A DNA stretch of 64,000 bases from Linum tenue (Eukaryota > Streptophyta > Magnoliopsida > Malpighiales > Linaceae): assembly GCA_946122785.1 (NCBI GenBank), contig CAMGYJ010000006.1, forward strand, positions 69,441,676-69,505,675, written 5' to 3'. The position numbers were made by a program, and so were the translations under genes. Positions 1 through 11,773 of this stretch are shown in pieces (the stretch's first letter is position 1; the number at the start of each line of letters is the position of its first letter). Under the pieces are notes generated by a model, which was not told where the DNA came from, did not search any database, and saw only the letters and a program-made list of their open reading frames with translations.

Positions 1-2215
1 CTCATAACTATCGACATTGAACTTTTCCTCTCATAAGATGAAGATCATGATTAGATCGAAATCCGCAAGAATAGATTTCAGTGGCTACAATGACTTTATC
101 TAATTATCCATCATTAATTATTCAATAAGGGATAATTCAATTATTATTAGACGAAGGCTGAAGCCCAGACGGGATCTCATATATATCAATACACGTAAAT
201 ATAAACATAATTAGTAAAATACAGAACGCGTTTTAATACATATTCAGTATGCGAGCCATTAAATTAGCGAAAAAAATGAAATAGTTTGATAATAGTACGG
301 AAAGAGAAGTTTTTAAACTATGTTCATGTATACTGATAGTTATAATGGATATATGTACTAGTAATTATAATGCATCCAAAACCGAAACACTTACGCTATG
401 CAAAACTTGATTCATGTATATGGTGAAAGGGGAACACGGCCACATGGATCCTGGCCGGGCAACAAAAGCTAGCAATGCTTGTCGTCCGATCCGCTTAAAT
501 AATCACTGTGGATAATAATAATAGTTATCTTTGGTCAAGAGCAACAGAGAGACAGCCTCACGTGTGTACTGTGGATCAACGAATCAATTAAGTTACTTCA
601 ATTGTAATTGAATTCTTGGATCGACAACATATATAAAAGTACACTTGAATTCTTTATGAAACATGAACGAATTAACTCCATGTCTCTTGTTTCCCTGTTT
701 TTTATTTTATTTTTATGGAGTTTGGTAGCATTTCGTGATTCGATACATTGATTTACAGGAAACAAATTTCACCGATTATATGAAGATTGTTGTTGACAAA
801 TATACGAACGAGTGTTCGAAAATTGATGTTTGAGGTGTGGTTGTGCAGGCAATACACTTGCTCTCTGTATAATCTTTGGGGAATGGTCTTTGAGGAGTTT
901 GTTGATCACAAAGGACAGTATGGTATTAGTCCATGGAGTGATTCATGATATGTAAAAAAAAGTCTCCTCATTGTTCTCTATTCAAAATAGCATGATGAGC
1001 TTTGTTGTGGTTGCTTGACCAGTGTATTTATGACATGCTCACAATACAAGCTATTCATGCAAATCTCACATTGACAAAAGAGAGAAATCTTAACCGATAA
1101 GATGCATTTTGAGATGAAAAATGGATGAGTTTTTGTAAGAACTCTAATATTAAACATACTCAATGTGAAATAAAGCACATATGATCAGTCACCTCCTGAA
1201 AAATCACCAATATGATGCACCTAAAAGCAAAACCATGAATGATCGAATTTAATTCAAAATTGAATTTGTTCACCGAGCCGTGCTAGTAACATATTCACTG
1301 CAAATTTATTACCAGCTAAAATTTTGCAAACTTCACCTACTGAACATGGCTTTTTGGCTAGAACTTGGAAGCCAGCTTAAGTAAAGCTTAACTAATTAAG
1401 TTCCAGAATAATCGGAATCAACTAAAAAATGAGACGGATTAAGGGGAGGGTGAGTTGAACAGACAGACTTTGCGTAGGGAATTGGTTCCGAGTTTTATAA
1501 GGACGGCTCCATCCATGTGCATGGGACTTGGGACAGGTTCAGAGATAACTATCTGACGTATTTTATATTGTCAGACTTCACGGCGAGTGTTGCCGGCAAA
1601 GGACACGTGTCGGTCGGCCGTGAATTGGACGGCTGGGCCGGAATTCTAGGCGCAGGATTCTCCGGCAGTTTGACGAGTTAAAGTTAAATAAGTCAACCTA
1701 AGAGTAATAATTCCTTAAAGTAGTTATTGACGTGTATTTGGGATATGGACCTGACGGGTTAAAAGCCCATTCAAAATGTAATTTCCCCTAAACGACTACG
1801 AGACAAATGGAGTGGGCAGGCCAACACTCATCGGCCCATTGAGCGATAGATCCACACCTGTAATAAGCCCATAAAATTTACTGGAATTACTGAATTTTAT
1901 TTGTAATAGAGCTCCTGCTAAAACAAGTTATAAATAGCCACAACTAGGCTAGGCCAATCATTTTTACAGTATATGGCAAAAAAAAAAAAAAAAAATCATT
2001 TTATAGTAGATTGACGAAATTCCTAAAAAATCTCTTGCAATAGGTGCCATGTTGGAATCTTTTTGAATGATGGAAGGGTTTAATTTCTGAATTGTGTTGT
2101 GGTATTGCAAAAGAAGTTAATTTCTAGTATGAAGAGGTTTAGATGAGTTGTATAAGAAAACTGAAGATTGGACTAAAACAACGAAGCAAGTTTGATGTCA
2201 TCTAGTTATTACATA
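1..2215. other. AT-rich intergenic DNA, no gene recognised
   Basis: I see no coding region, RNA gene or bounded transposon here; the only open frame of note (978-1178, minus) has no recognisable domain and low-complexity composition. A 19-base A run lies near 1977-1995. The stretch around 236-310 resembles 27645-27735 (shared blocks around 'gccattaaat', an A run followed by 'atgaaa', and 'tacggaa'), which suggests a decayed repeat family present twice in the window. Confidence 0.6.
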
Positions 2216-2438
2216 TAGGAGTGTGCAATGGTCCGGTTCAGGATCGGATCGAGTTAATGCGGTTCGGTCCTTGATACACATGAATTTTATAATGACTGAA
2301 GAAATAATGGACCGAACTAATATTTGGACCAGACCGAACGCGGTCCGATCCTTGGTCCTATGATGTCTTTCACTAATGGACCGCGGTTCACAAGAGTTTG
2401 GTGCGGTCTGGACCGGACCAAACCGTTGCACACCCCGA
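2216..2438. mobile_element. hAT-type MITE with 8-bp TSD
   Basis: Terminal inverted repeats (TIRs) are tagGAGTGTGCAA on the left and the complement of ttgcacaccccga on the right. They are flanked by a perfect 8-bp duplication ATTACATA (2208-2215 and 2439-2446). The 223-bp body has no coding capacity and is rich in GGTCCG/CGGACC subterminal motifs, as expected of non-autonomous hAT elements. The 8-bp TSD and the TAGGGGTGTGCAA-like TIR are typical of hAT. Confidence 0.88.
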
Positions 2439-2640
2439 ATTACATAGTTTTGTTTAGATGGCACAAACGGTTATGGAGGAGGCTGAAGGGGCTTACACTG
2501 TGAAGAAGTAGAACAGCAGGTTGGACATTCACGTTGGCTAATCTTACTCTGTTCTAGTCAGGGCAAAGAACCTGACACACTGAGCTCTTAGGGGTGACTT
2601 ATTCCAAGTCTAAAGCAAACTCATTGTTCATGTAAACTAT

Positions 2641-2730
2641 CTGTCCCACATCGACTATATTTAGTTGGTCGACGTTTTTTATTACCCAAGTGAAAAAACC
2701 TATGAGACTCATTTGGCTGTCCCACATCGA
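2641..2730 (+). promoter_or_regulatory. Two snRNA-type USE-like motifs
   Basis: The 14-mer CTGTCCCACATCGA occurs at 2641-2654 and again at 2717-2730. It contains TCCCACATCG, which matches the upstream sequence element of plant snRNA genes. No TATA box at the usual spacing and no snRNA body follow, so this could instead be part of a decayed repeat whose ends carry this sequence. Function is not supported. Confidence 0.25.
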
Positions 2731-3097
2731 TTGAAGAAGAAGCTTCATTTCCGAGCCAAATACCCTCTATCCATTCGAATCCACATGGTGTGTTCTTCGT
2801 GCACCCGGAAACATGCACCACTAAAGCTTGTTGATCGCTTTGAAATGTTTGGCGAGCTCAAGACCGCCGTCCCTTCTTTCCCGACGCTCCCCAAACGACA
2901 GCTTTCAACAACTGGGAATGCGAGGAATGGTGTTGGAGGCAGGAATTGTAACTAAGAGTGAAGATCCAATGAGGAATTCCAGCAAGAGATGAAGCTCCAG
3001 TCCCTGGGATAGCCATCTTGCGTGGGCGAATTATGAATTACACCTACTTTTGACTCCAAAACTGGAGAGATAAGACTCTCTGTATATCTGTAATGAT

Positions 3098-3201
3098 ATG
3101 TCAAAATGTCACCGGAGATGGCTTCTATTTCCTACTTGATATGAGTATTATGTCAAAATGTCACCGGAGATGGCTTCTATTTCCTACTTGATATGAGTAT
3201 T
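3098..3201. repeat. Perfect 52-bp tandem duplication
   Basis: A 52-bp unit beginning atgtcaaaatgtcaccgg at 3098 is repeated without change at 3150. This is a simple recent tandem duplication with no coding role apparent. The sequence from 3202 to 4115 holds no gene I can recognise. Confidence 0.9.
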
Positions 3202-4115
3202 GGGCTCAATCTTATTATAGGTAGAACTAGTCAACTAGACGAGGTAGCATCAACATGAACTCAAATCATTCCTATAGGTCGAAGTAGATAGAGACGAATA
3301 TTAATGGTGAAATTTGACTCTATTTTCAATACCGATGTCATGAGTCGAATCTATTTGGATTGACATGTTTAAACTGTCATTGCATTCAATCAATTTTGTT
3401 AATTGTGTTCACAATCCAATATGTGAGAGCGTGCTCATAAAATCGATAACGACCTTGTAAGTAAAACGACGATGCAACGACCACAATGCGTTCAGCACAC
3501 AAAATATGACTGAACGGATCTACTAGGATTGGAAACCAAGTGGTGCTCGAGATTGTTTAAAATCTAATTTCCAACCACGCCACTGAGACAGTTGGGCCAA
3601 ATAAAGGAACCAATTCTGCCCGGTGGACATCTGGTTCAACATCCATTTCCTCATCCAACAAAAACCCAAGACAATTGGGCTTTTAACCTATTGCCTACAG
3701 AAAACATTTTGGACCCTTTCTTTCAGGTTTTTTTGTAAGACAATGGGGATCAGATAGGTACAAATTGGGGTGCCCAAATTGTCGTAACCAGGCTTTGGAC
3801 TGGACACCCATCTCGCATAATTTCGCGAGATTGACCCACTCATCACGCCCCACTTACTGCCTGAAGGATCATGGTTTTCTTCAAAGTTCCTCTTCCCATT
3901 TTATAGCCTTACCGTCGACTCCCTTTCCCAGCAACCTTCCGATGTGGTATTTTTTCCATCCGTCAGATACAATCTCCTCACAGAGAAAAAACATTCCTGA
4001 TTGGTTGATAAGATACAATTATGGACCCTAGATCCTTATATTTACACAACAAAAAATATAATCATAACCCAAGCTTGATTCTTTCCCCCCAACCCTACAA
4101 ACCCAATTCTGTTGT

Positions 4116-7100
4116 CTACATGGAATCCAACCCATCCAAAATATCCAACAGATTCCCTCTTTGATGCTGGACAAACTTCCTCCTCCTCCCCATTTCCCTT
4201 AGGGGTGAGTTCCCGGTGCTCTTCGTCCTGCTCAGAGCAGCCCAAACCCTCCCGCTGCTCTTCTTGGAGAGCTCCTGGCTCTTGCTTATCCCTGGGATCA
4301 GCCTCCTCCTCCGGCCTACCTTGTCTAGCAAGTCTCTGTTCTCCGCAGAGATTCTTGGGATGTGGCTGCCGTGGTGATAGTTTCGAGCTTCGTTCAGGGA
4401 CGCGATTCGCTGCATCTTCGAGTGGAGATCCTGTCCTCGGAAAGTGGCTGACTTTGGAACATGGCCGGCTTGGCCTCCTGAGGATCGTAGGTCATTGTCG
4501 CGTTGTCCGACTAGGGTGATCAGACGGTGGAGCCATGCTACGGTCTCGAGGATGTGTTGGTCAGTTGTCTCCTTGTCGGCATGGTAGAGCGCCTGGAGGC
4601 AGATGAGGTTGCCTCGGGTGGCTGCATCGGCTCTCCCGTAGTCGCTACTGTTGAGGATCACAAGTTAGAATCCTTCCACCATAGCATAAATTAGCATTAA
4701 TACTAGGCATAAAGAAGCAAAGTGTTGTTTACAGACCCAGTATTTGCCCATTCTCCGACCCAACCGAAACCTTGGTGAGCTCTGTTGCCAAATCATAGGA
4801 GAAGAAAACCATCAATCAAAGTCAAAATCGGATACACGGAACGTAGGAAACTAGGGGAGGATTTCCAAGAGTTGGCAGCATACTTGGTTGTGTTGGCGGC
4901 AACAAGTACAAGCCATTGGAGGGTCTTTTCCATTTCAGCCTTTACTTGAGCTATTGAAAGCTGTAGAGGAATATAGACAAAAGCACAGTAGTGAGATTGA
5001 ACAGGTAAGCATAATGGAGAGATAGAGATGGAGCAAGAGCTCTATGTAGAATGGAGTGTACCTCTTCCTTCTCTTCGAACATCTGTATTCGAGACCTTAG
5101 AGATATTTTAACAGTGGGTGGCAACCCTTGGTACAATGAATCCCTTGTGTTAGGAGGAAGACTTGTGGGACGAGAGGCCTGACAACAAACCAGTTTCAGT
5201 TGAAAGAATCTCAAAAGGAGGAGCCTTTTCTCTTTCATCATGCATAATCACAAACAAAATAATTGTTGCTCTTACATTGTTGTCTATCTGAGTGATCAAG
5301 TGAGCATAATGCAATGCTAGACCAGCTTTTCCAAGCCTTTGATGGTTGCCAACCCCATCAACCAATGTGACACCTGATGACCCATGAAAGAGACTGTTCA
5401 GCAGTTTGTAATCAGTAAGTTCTTCACAAATCAGAACTCTACATCATTTTTAGGCATTCCAATCCAGAAACAGAAAAGATTTGTTGATAGCACGATTTCT
5501 GAAGTAACTGAAAGCATCACTTTATGCTAATATATTATGAACTTCCTAGCACATGTAGAATATCCATACTGACTTGCCCTCATACCAGTAGTTCCAAATG
5601 CTTCCAGAATAGCTTGGTGCAAATAGATTACAATGTCTACAAGCTTCTCCATGATCTGCCAAGAGCATAGAATACAATACTATTGATTAGTTCATACTAA
5701 ACCAAGCAACATGAAATTGCAACTGCAAGGCGGAGAAATAACTGGCCAAAATGTTCATTCACAACGCAGTGTTATTGTAAGATTTGTAGAAGAAGTCAAC
5801 TATTTAGAAGATACAAGTACCTCCTCCAAACTTTTAGACCACAGAGATCTTTTTTTTCAAACTGCGAACAAGCTTCCGTTGCTCTTTCAACTCACTATGT
5901 AAAATTGAGAGGCTCTCTCCTACATTTTATCAGTAAATGAACAGCAGGCTCATCAGTAAAATATTCACCCCATCAAAGCCAGTAGGCAGATGTATGATGT
6001 ATCTATTGGTTGCCACGCAAATCAAGAACAACCTTTCTGAGGGAGGTGTAAGGACTGCAACTCCTCAATCTTACTTTGATAATCTTGCTCAAATCTGTCC
6101 AGTGAATGCAATTCATGATAAAGTTCCTGTATAACATACAAATCAGTAAAAAATCTTTCAGAACCCAATGACGATTAGCATCCTTGGGCTAGGAATGTGG
6201 AAGCCAGATAGGTTTAGACTTTGAAGAGACTAAACACAAGCAGAGCTAACAATTATCACTTAAAGAAGCTCCCTAAAGTTCAGACTACCTAATATCTTTA
6301 TGTTTGAAAGGAAACACATTGGAAGGAGAAAAACTAGCTGTATATTCTCGTTTAGAAGTATCGTAAGAGGGCTGTTTCCATTACATGGCCAAGTACTACC
6401 ATTCTAAGCAAAGGAAGTAATTTCAAGATTAGAGGGTAAGCACAAGGGGTGGTACAGGAATCACAACAGAGCTTTCATGAGGATCTTACAGAAGTATGTT
6501 GCACCAGATTAGTCAACTCTTGCACAGACCTCTCAGCTTCTTGTCTCGATTGTTTATCAATTGAAGCCTCTGAATCTAATCTGCCATGTTTCATCCATTA
6601 CAAGACATTAACAACATGTGGCCAGCAAAAATCCAATAAGAAAAACTGCATCTTCATAGAAATACATACTTTGAATATCGGCCTAGGTTGTGCCATTGGG
6701 GATCCTAACAGAGGTCTCCAAACCGAATTACTTCACGGGAGAAGACATCAAATTCTTCCCTGCCAGAAGAGACACTGATAACAGTGAGATCACTACTCTT
6801 CAGGACGATGGAAATAAAATATTTTCTTCTGAAAGCAATTAGCAACGACCTTTTATCAGCAACAGCAATAACTGGCAACTCTTTCATATCCGTCGAAATC
6901 AACCTCTTAACACCTTGTGAATGCAGAATCTCCTTTTTCAGGAATTCGACATTCTCCTCTGAGAGAGATTGAAACAAGTTCACCCCTTTAGATATTGTAT
7001 TAGCTACTTCAAATGTCAGTATAGATATTATGTTCCCTCTAGATGCTATGCCGGTGACAAACCCACTCCGACCATTCAAATTTGAAATACTACTTCCAAG

Positions 7101-8281
7101 AGTGTCAAGAACTTCTAACGTTTTCTCTAGACCCATTGTGCCTGCTCTCCCCAGGAAGGACGTTTTGTGAGTAACCTACACAAATTGAAATCAAACTGAA
7201 ACCAGTCAAGAACAGTATACACAAGGAAGCCATCTGACCAATCATAGAAAACAACAAGTTCCCAAACATCAAATTCCAATTTCCAAGTGATCCCATATTT
7301 CTGGTGAACAGAACAAGCATCCAGCTGAAAGAAAAGAACATCCTCCACTGGGCTGAAGCAAGCACAAACACTGACTTCAACAAGGCACATTCTGCTATAA
7401 ACAACTTCAGCTTGGCCACGGCTTCGTCCTGAACATTTAAGCCTTGCATATAAGTCGATGGCCAGTAAGCCTCGTTTAGTCTTCTAAGAATGAACATCCC
7501 ATTCCACCATTGTCAAACATCCGGTGGTTCAAACTGACAACCCTCAATCCCTGTTCTGTTTCCGCATTTTCTCTCAGAATCGGACTTCATCTCATGAACA
7601 TCCCATTCCACCATTGTCAAACATCTGGTGGTTCAAAGTGACAACCCTCAATCATTGTCCTGTTTCCACATTTTCTCTCAGATTTGGACTTCATCTGCTT
7701 ATCACAATTCCAGCTAAAAGGTCAAAGATAACATAAGTCTATATCATCGCCACGTTCTTCCAGTAATCAATAGCGTTCCATAGGCAGCAATAACGTATGG
7801 AGTAATCCATTCGTTGCAGCTTGATGCATCATAGTCATCTCCACACAATATCTTCAGTAACAAGCTCCAATCGAAAGACTTCTCACTTTCTCAAGGACAA
7901 ACAACTAACTACATCCACCGTTGACGATTTCTGCTAACTACTGGTTCAACGATCCCTAAATTCCGCTAGTAGCTCGAACGAAAAAAGAAAATTAAACCTA
8001 CGGAGAAGACTAATTCATACCTTGGTCGGCGTGTCTCCTCCAACCGGCGGCTTTGAAGGCTTCAACTCTCTCGAAACAGACAGCAAGAACTCGCCGGAAT
8101 AGTGCCTCTCCGGTTGCGTCTTCCTCGTACCTCCTTCCACAATCGCGTACGAATCCTTCACCTCCTTCCCGCCCCCGCCTCCGCCGCTGCTCTTCTGCGA
8201 TTTCACCAGCTTCCCGGAGAATCCTGACTTCTTCGTCTTCACCTCCGCCTTCGCGTTTCCATCCTTCTTCACCCCGCCCAT
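4116..8281 (-). pseudogene. PSI: PSI-family (DUF3475/DUF668) gene with a nonsense codon and a +1 frameshift
   Basis: The minus strand encodes a PSK SIMULATOR (PSI) family protein, plant-specific proteins reported to promote growth. Exons deduced from GT-AG sites and family motifs are 8021-8281, 6850-7175, 6670-6759, 6490-6580, 6033-6126, 5821-5919, 5586-5655, 5276-5373, 5062-5178, 4884-4960, 4737-4781 and 4116-4647. The N-terminus is MGG, a possible myristoylation site. DUF3475 spans exons 2-3 (ISILTFEVANTISKG, ADKR/EEFDVFSREVIRFGD). DUF668 spans exons 8-9 (GLALHYAHLITQID, PPNTRDSLYQGLPP). All phases join except at two lesions. Codon TAG at 6705-6707 interrupts C-DPQWHNL, where the family has Lys/Arg. 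A run of eight T at 5850-5857 (seven expected) shifts frame in exon 6. Without the lesions the product would be about 632 aa, normal for the family. It is probably a young pseudogene, unless both lesions are sequence errors. Confidence 0.85.
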
Positions 8282-8322
8282 TTTGCCACTCCACTAAAAG
8301 ACGCCGGCTGTCGATCCGAGAC

Positions 8323-8704
8323 AAGGTTGTCAAACCGGTTTATGCCAGTGTGCCGGTTTAGCAAGTGGAATGGTTCAACCGGTGGCACATATCGGTTTGT
8401 GCCGGTTCATGCCGGTCAATATTACAAATAAAATTATAAATGCTCATATTTGAACATGACATTTAACGTCAATACCTAAACATTTATATTTGAATCCAAC
8501 AAATAACATCAATATTTAACTTTTATACTCATAAAATAAATAATAAAATAATTTTTATCAATTAAATTCTCTAAATAAGGTCATTTTACTTAGAGATTCG
8601 TATATCGATCATGCCGGTCATACCGGTGGTGTCACATCAGTTTTATGATCGGTACCGGTTGAACCCGGTACAACTGGTGGCACGCCGGCCGGCGTGACAA
8701 CCAT
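8323..8704. mobile_element. hAT-like non-autonomous element at the PSI 5' end
   Basis: The ends aaGGTTGTCaaaCCGG and the complement of CCGGcgtGACAACCat form imperfect TIRs. Flanks tccgagac (8315-8322) and tccgagta (8705-8712) look like a worn 8-bp TSD. The subterminal regions are packed with ACCGGT/GCCGGT motifs around an AT-rich centre with no coding capacity. It lies 42 bp upstream of the PSI start codon, so it sits in the leader or core promoter. Confidence 0.65.
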
Positions 8705-8861
8705 TCCGAGTAGAAAGAAACTGTAACCGAGAAGGATTCTGTATTCCCGCTTTCGCCTGAAGAGAAGTAAAAGTAAGGGGAGACGGAAAAACTTTTTGAC
8801 TGGGAATTGTGGATTAAAGTATTCCGAGGTGCAATGAATCGTGATTCGTGAACATATAATA

Positions 8862-9799
8862 TTTTTTTTTTTTGACAAAGGGAATACTTGCATTGCACTT
8901 TGAATGATCAATTACAAGAGAGCCAACAAAGCAAACCAAAAATAGAACAAGGACAGAAAAACAGAAGCACAAAGATGCTCAATCTGGGCTTCAGAAATAC
9001 AACAAGAAGAGCACAAAACTCAGAAGAAGTCATCCACCAAAGGATCTGAAACACTTGAACTAGAAGCAGTAAACACTGAAAGCTCTCTTGCAATCAAAAC
9101 AAACGAAGTAGCACCAAGCGCAATCAGCTCGTCCGATCCGACCGAGTCCATGACGATTGAACACAATGTCATTAGCCGCCTCCTGGGAGTCGCTCAGAGA
9201 CGCTCAACACAGTGAATCACGGGTGAGAGATTACATGGCGGTGGACAGAGATGAGGATCGAAATGCTCCGAGCTGAAGAGGCAGGGGAAGACGAGGCTCC
9301 AAGACTTGGTCAAGGGAAGCAGAAGAACCCAGATCCCCAGATCAAAGAACTGAACCCACGAGCAGCAAGGCTAGATTCTGCATTCCATCCTCCATCGGCC
9401 ACCAAGATGCAGAACAACCACCTGGGAAGAACGAAGGGGAAAACCAGAGAATCGGTTCACCACAAAAGCTAATAAACCGACCATCATGAGGGAAGACCCA
9501 AGATGCATAGCCCAGCCCCAAAGGAGAGCAAATCCCAACAAAAAACCCTAGAACAGGGGAGCGAAATGCCAAGAATGGCTTGAAAAGCTTGAAAGCATGA
9601 AAAGCAGAGTGAAAAAACATAGAAATCAAAGACAAGCAAAAAAAGGGGAGCAGGAAGGAAGGAAAAAGGATGGGCTACCGCCGGTCACCAAGGGATGCCG
9701 GCGGCAGCCCTGGGGAGCTTCACGGAGAGGGAAAAGGTAGAGAGGGATGAGAGCAAAAATTTGAAATAAAGTTAGAGAGAGAGAGTTTTCCTTTCCCTA
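8862..9799 (-). mobile_element. Short non-LTR retroelement with poly(A) and 13-bp TSD
   Basis: A perfect direct repeat TGAACATATAATA flanks the element at 8849-8861 and 9800-9812. On the minus strand it starts with a CT-rich leader and ends in a 12-base A tail (T run 8862-8873). These are hallmarks of target-primed retroposition. No ORF2 domain is present. The 3' part reads like a plant LINE 3' UTR, so this is probably a LINE-derived deletion element; a SINE-like or processed-transcript origin is also possible. Confidence 0.75.
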
Positions 9800-9938
9800 T
9801 GAACATATAATAACGTGAGAGAAAATTCTCACTTTCTCATCGCGAAAACCAAACGCGAATTGGGAGAGGACAAGAGCATCTGGGGTTTGGAAAGGGATGG
9901 AAGGTTTAGGTTGAAGTCAGCATTTAGCCTTGCAGCGG

Positions 9939-11773
9939 GGTCCGGATCACCTCAGTAACCATTCCATCAGTAATCATCAGTAACCCCTTCTCCTGGCCCC
10001 CACGTGTTAGCTTTTTCTTTTTATTTAAAAAAACACGGAGGGGCACTAAGGTAAAATTGCACCCCCTATTTAATGATGTCTCTGACGCGCTGACGCTGAC
10101 CAGATCACATCAGCGCCTTCTCTCTCCTCAAACAACCTTTAATTTTCCTTCTCTTAATCTTTAACGGACAATTTCTCACTCGTTTTAAGTCGGAATTTAA
10201 TTTTTTTTGCACAGTTAGATCGGATTAATTGTGCTCTTCAAAATGATATCCACTTTGATATTTTTCAGACATAAAAAAATTTGTCAGTTATTACCAGTCT
10301 ATACCATATGGTAATGACTGGTATTGACCATACCATATGGTATGAAAAAATTTGTCACATCAATATATATTACGTTATCACCCAATACCATATGGTATAG
10401 TGTGGTAATATCAATATATATTTCGTTACCACCCAATACCATATGGTATAGTGTGGTAATATCAATATATATTTCGTTACCACCCAATACCATATGGTAT
10501 AGTGTGGTAATATCAATATATATTTCGTTACCACCCAATACCATATGGTATAGTGTGGTAATATCAACATATGGTAAATCTAACTACCATACAATACCAC
10601 CATAGTAGAACATGGTTAATCGAATGAACACAAATTAATTGTAATTACCATACAATACCACATGGTATGAGAAGGTAAAACCATACAAAAATAATATAAA
10701 TCTAATTACAACCCTTTACGACCATAGTAAAACACAATATCCATAAAAATACATTTCGTTACCACACTTTACCATATGGTATATACACTTTACCATATGG
10801 TATAGACACTTTTACCATATGGTATATACACATTACCATATGGTATAGACACATTACCATATGGTATATACAAATTACCATATGGTATAGTGTGGTATAT
10901 ACAAATTACCATATGGTATATACACATTACCATATGGTATATACACATTACCATATGGTATAGTGTAGTAATCTCGGTATATATATACAATTACGACTCT
11001 CTTCACTTTCTTCTCCAACTTCATTGTCTTCTAACTCTTTTTTCTCAGAACTGGAGTCGATTACCACCCACTACCACCATGATAAAACTCGTGACCATAA
11101 AGATACATTTAGTTATCACACATTACCATATGATATAGTGTGGTAATATCAATATATATTACCTAAAAGGAAGAAAAACAGAAGGAGGGAGAGTCAAAAA
11201 AACTCGTCTTCTGTTCCTCTCATTTCTCCTCCGCAATCAAGAACACCAAATGCAACAAAAAAAGAGGAGGAAGATCGGAATTGAAAATTCACAAACAAAT
11301 ACTAAAATATAAAACATGCAAACTTAACTCACATAGATCCGTCCCCTCTTGGTCAATATGAAACGTCATCTATTTTGAGGCCGAGAAAAGAAAGAACATA
11401 AGGAAGAAGCAGCTGCAAAGAAAGATTTGGAGCGTCACCAGATTTTGAGGCATGATGCTGCAATTTTTCTTTGTCAATTGTTGAAGAAAAAAAATAAAGA
11501 ACAAAAGAAAGGAACATATCTTGATCTGGGAAAAGGAGTTTGGAAGAGAGAAGGAAGAGAGGAAGGGAAAGAGAAAAGAGGGAGGAAGTGAAAAGTCTGG
11601 TTTCTCTTTCCTCCGTAAAAGTAATAATATAAATGCTAGAAAAGTAGAAAAAGACAAGAAATAAAATTCAAAAACCGGACAAAAATGCCCATGACCATCA
11701 CCGCATCAACCACAGCCACACGATCAGCCTGGCCCAGATCTACGGTCCTAAAGTGGTTACTCACCCTATCCTA
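9939..11773. mobile_element. Unclassified 1.8-kb element nested in the LINE
   Basis: This DNA interrupts the LINE reading frame between two copies of AGCCTTGCAGCGG (9926-9938 and 11774-11786), so it is an insertion with a duplication of up to 13 bp. No LTRs, poly(A) tail or transposase are visible. The outermost 30 bp of the two ends share a short inverted block, AGTAACCA, on a partly matching background. A MULE-like element (9-11 bp TSD plus chance homology) is the nearest fit but is not shown. Its centre is a palindrome array (10302-10960). The right third is A-rich on the plus strand and carries no recognisable gene. Confidence 0.6.
10302..10960. repeat. Arrays of the 12-bp palindrome TACCATATGGTA
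   Basis: By eye I count about 15 perfect copies of TACCATATGGTA. After two isolated copies, four sit in a 51-bp tandem unit at about 10380-10570; each unit also carries GGTAATATC…TTCGTTACC, a second inverted pair. About nine more, with a spacing near 21-24 bp, occupy about 10767-10960. Degenerate copies extend to about 11160. Because 51 is a multiple of three, both strands stay open through the first array, but those frames are repeats and not genes. Confidence 0.9.

Noticed and set aside
2641..2830. Possible snRNA gene after the USE-like motif
   Set aside because: No TATA at the required distance and no U-snRNA sequence follows either copy.
4112..4519. Plus-strand 135-aa frame
   Set aside because: It is the antisense shadow of the last exon of the PSI gene, whose DUF668-family tail explains the coding bias.
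10299..10605. Open frames on both strands of the 51-bp array (repeating 17-residue units)
   Set aside because: They exist only because the unit length is a multiple of three; the protein repeats mirror the DNA repeat and match no domain.
10755..10970. CRISPR-like look of evenly spaced repeats
   Set aside because: The repeated core is only 12 bp, spacers are short and themselves repetitive, there are no cas genes, and this is a plant nuclear locus.
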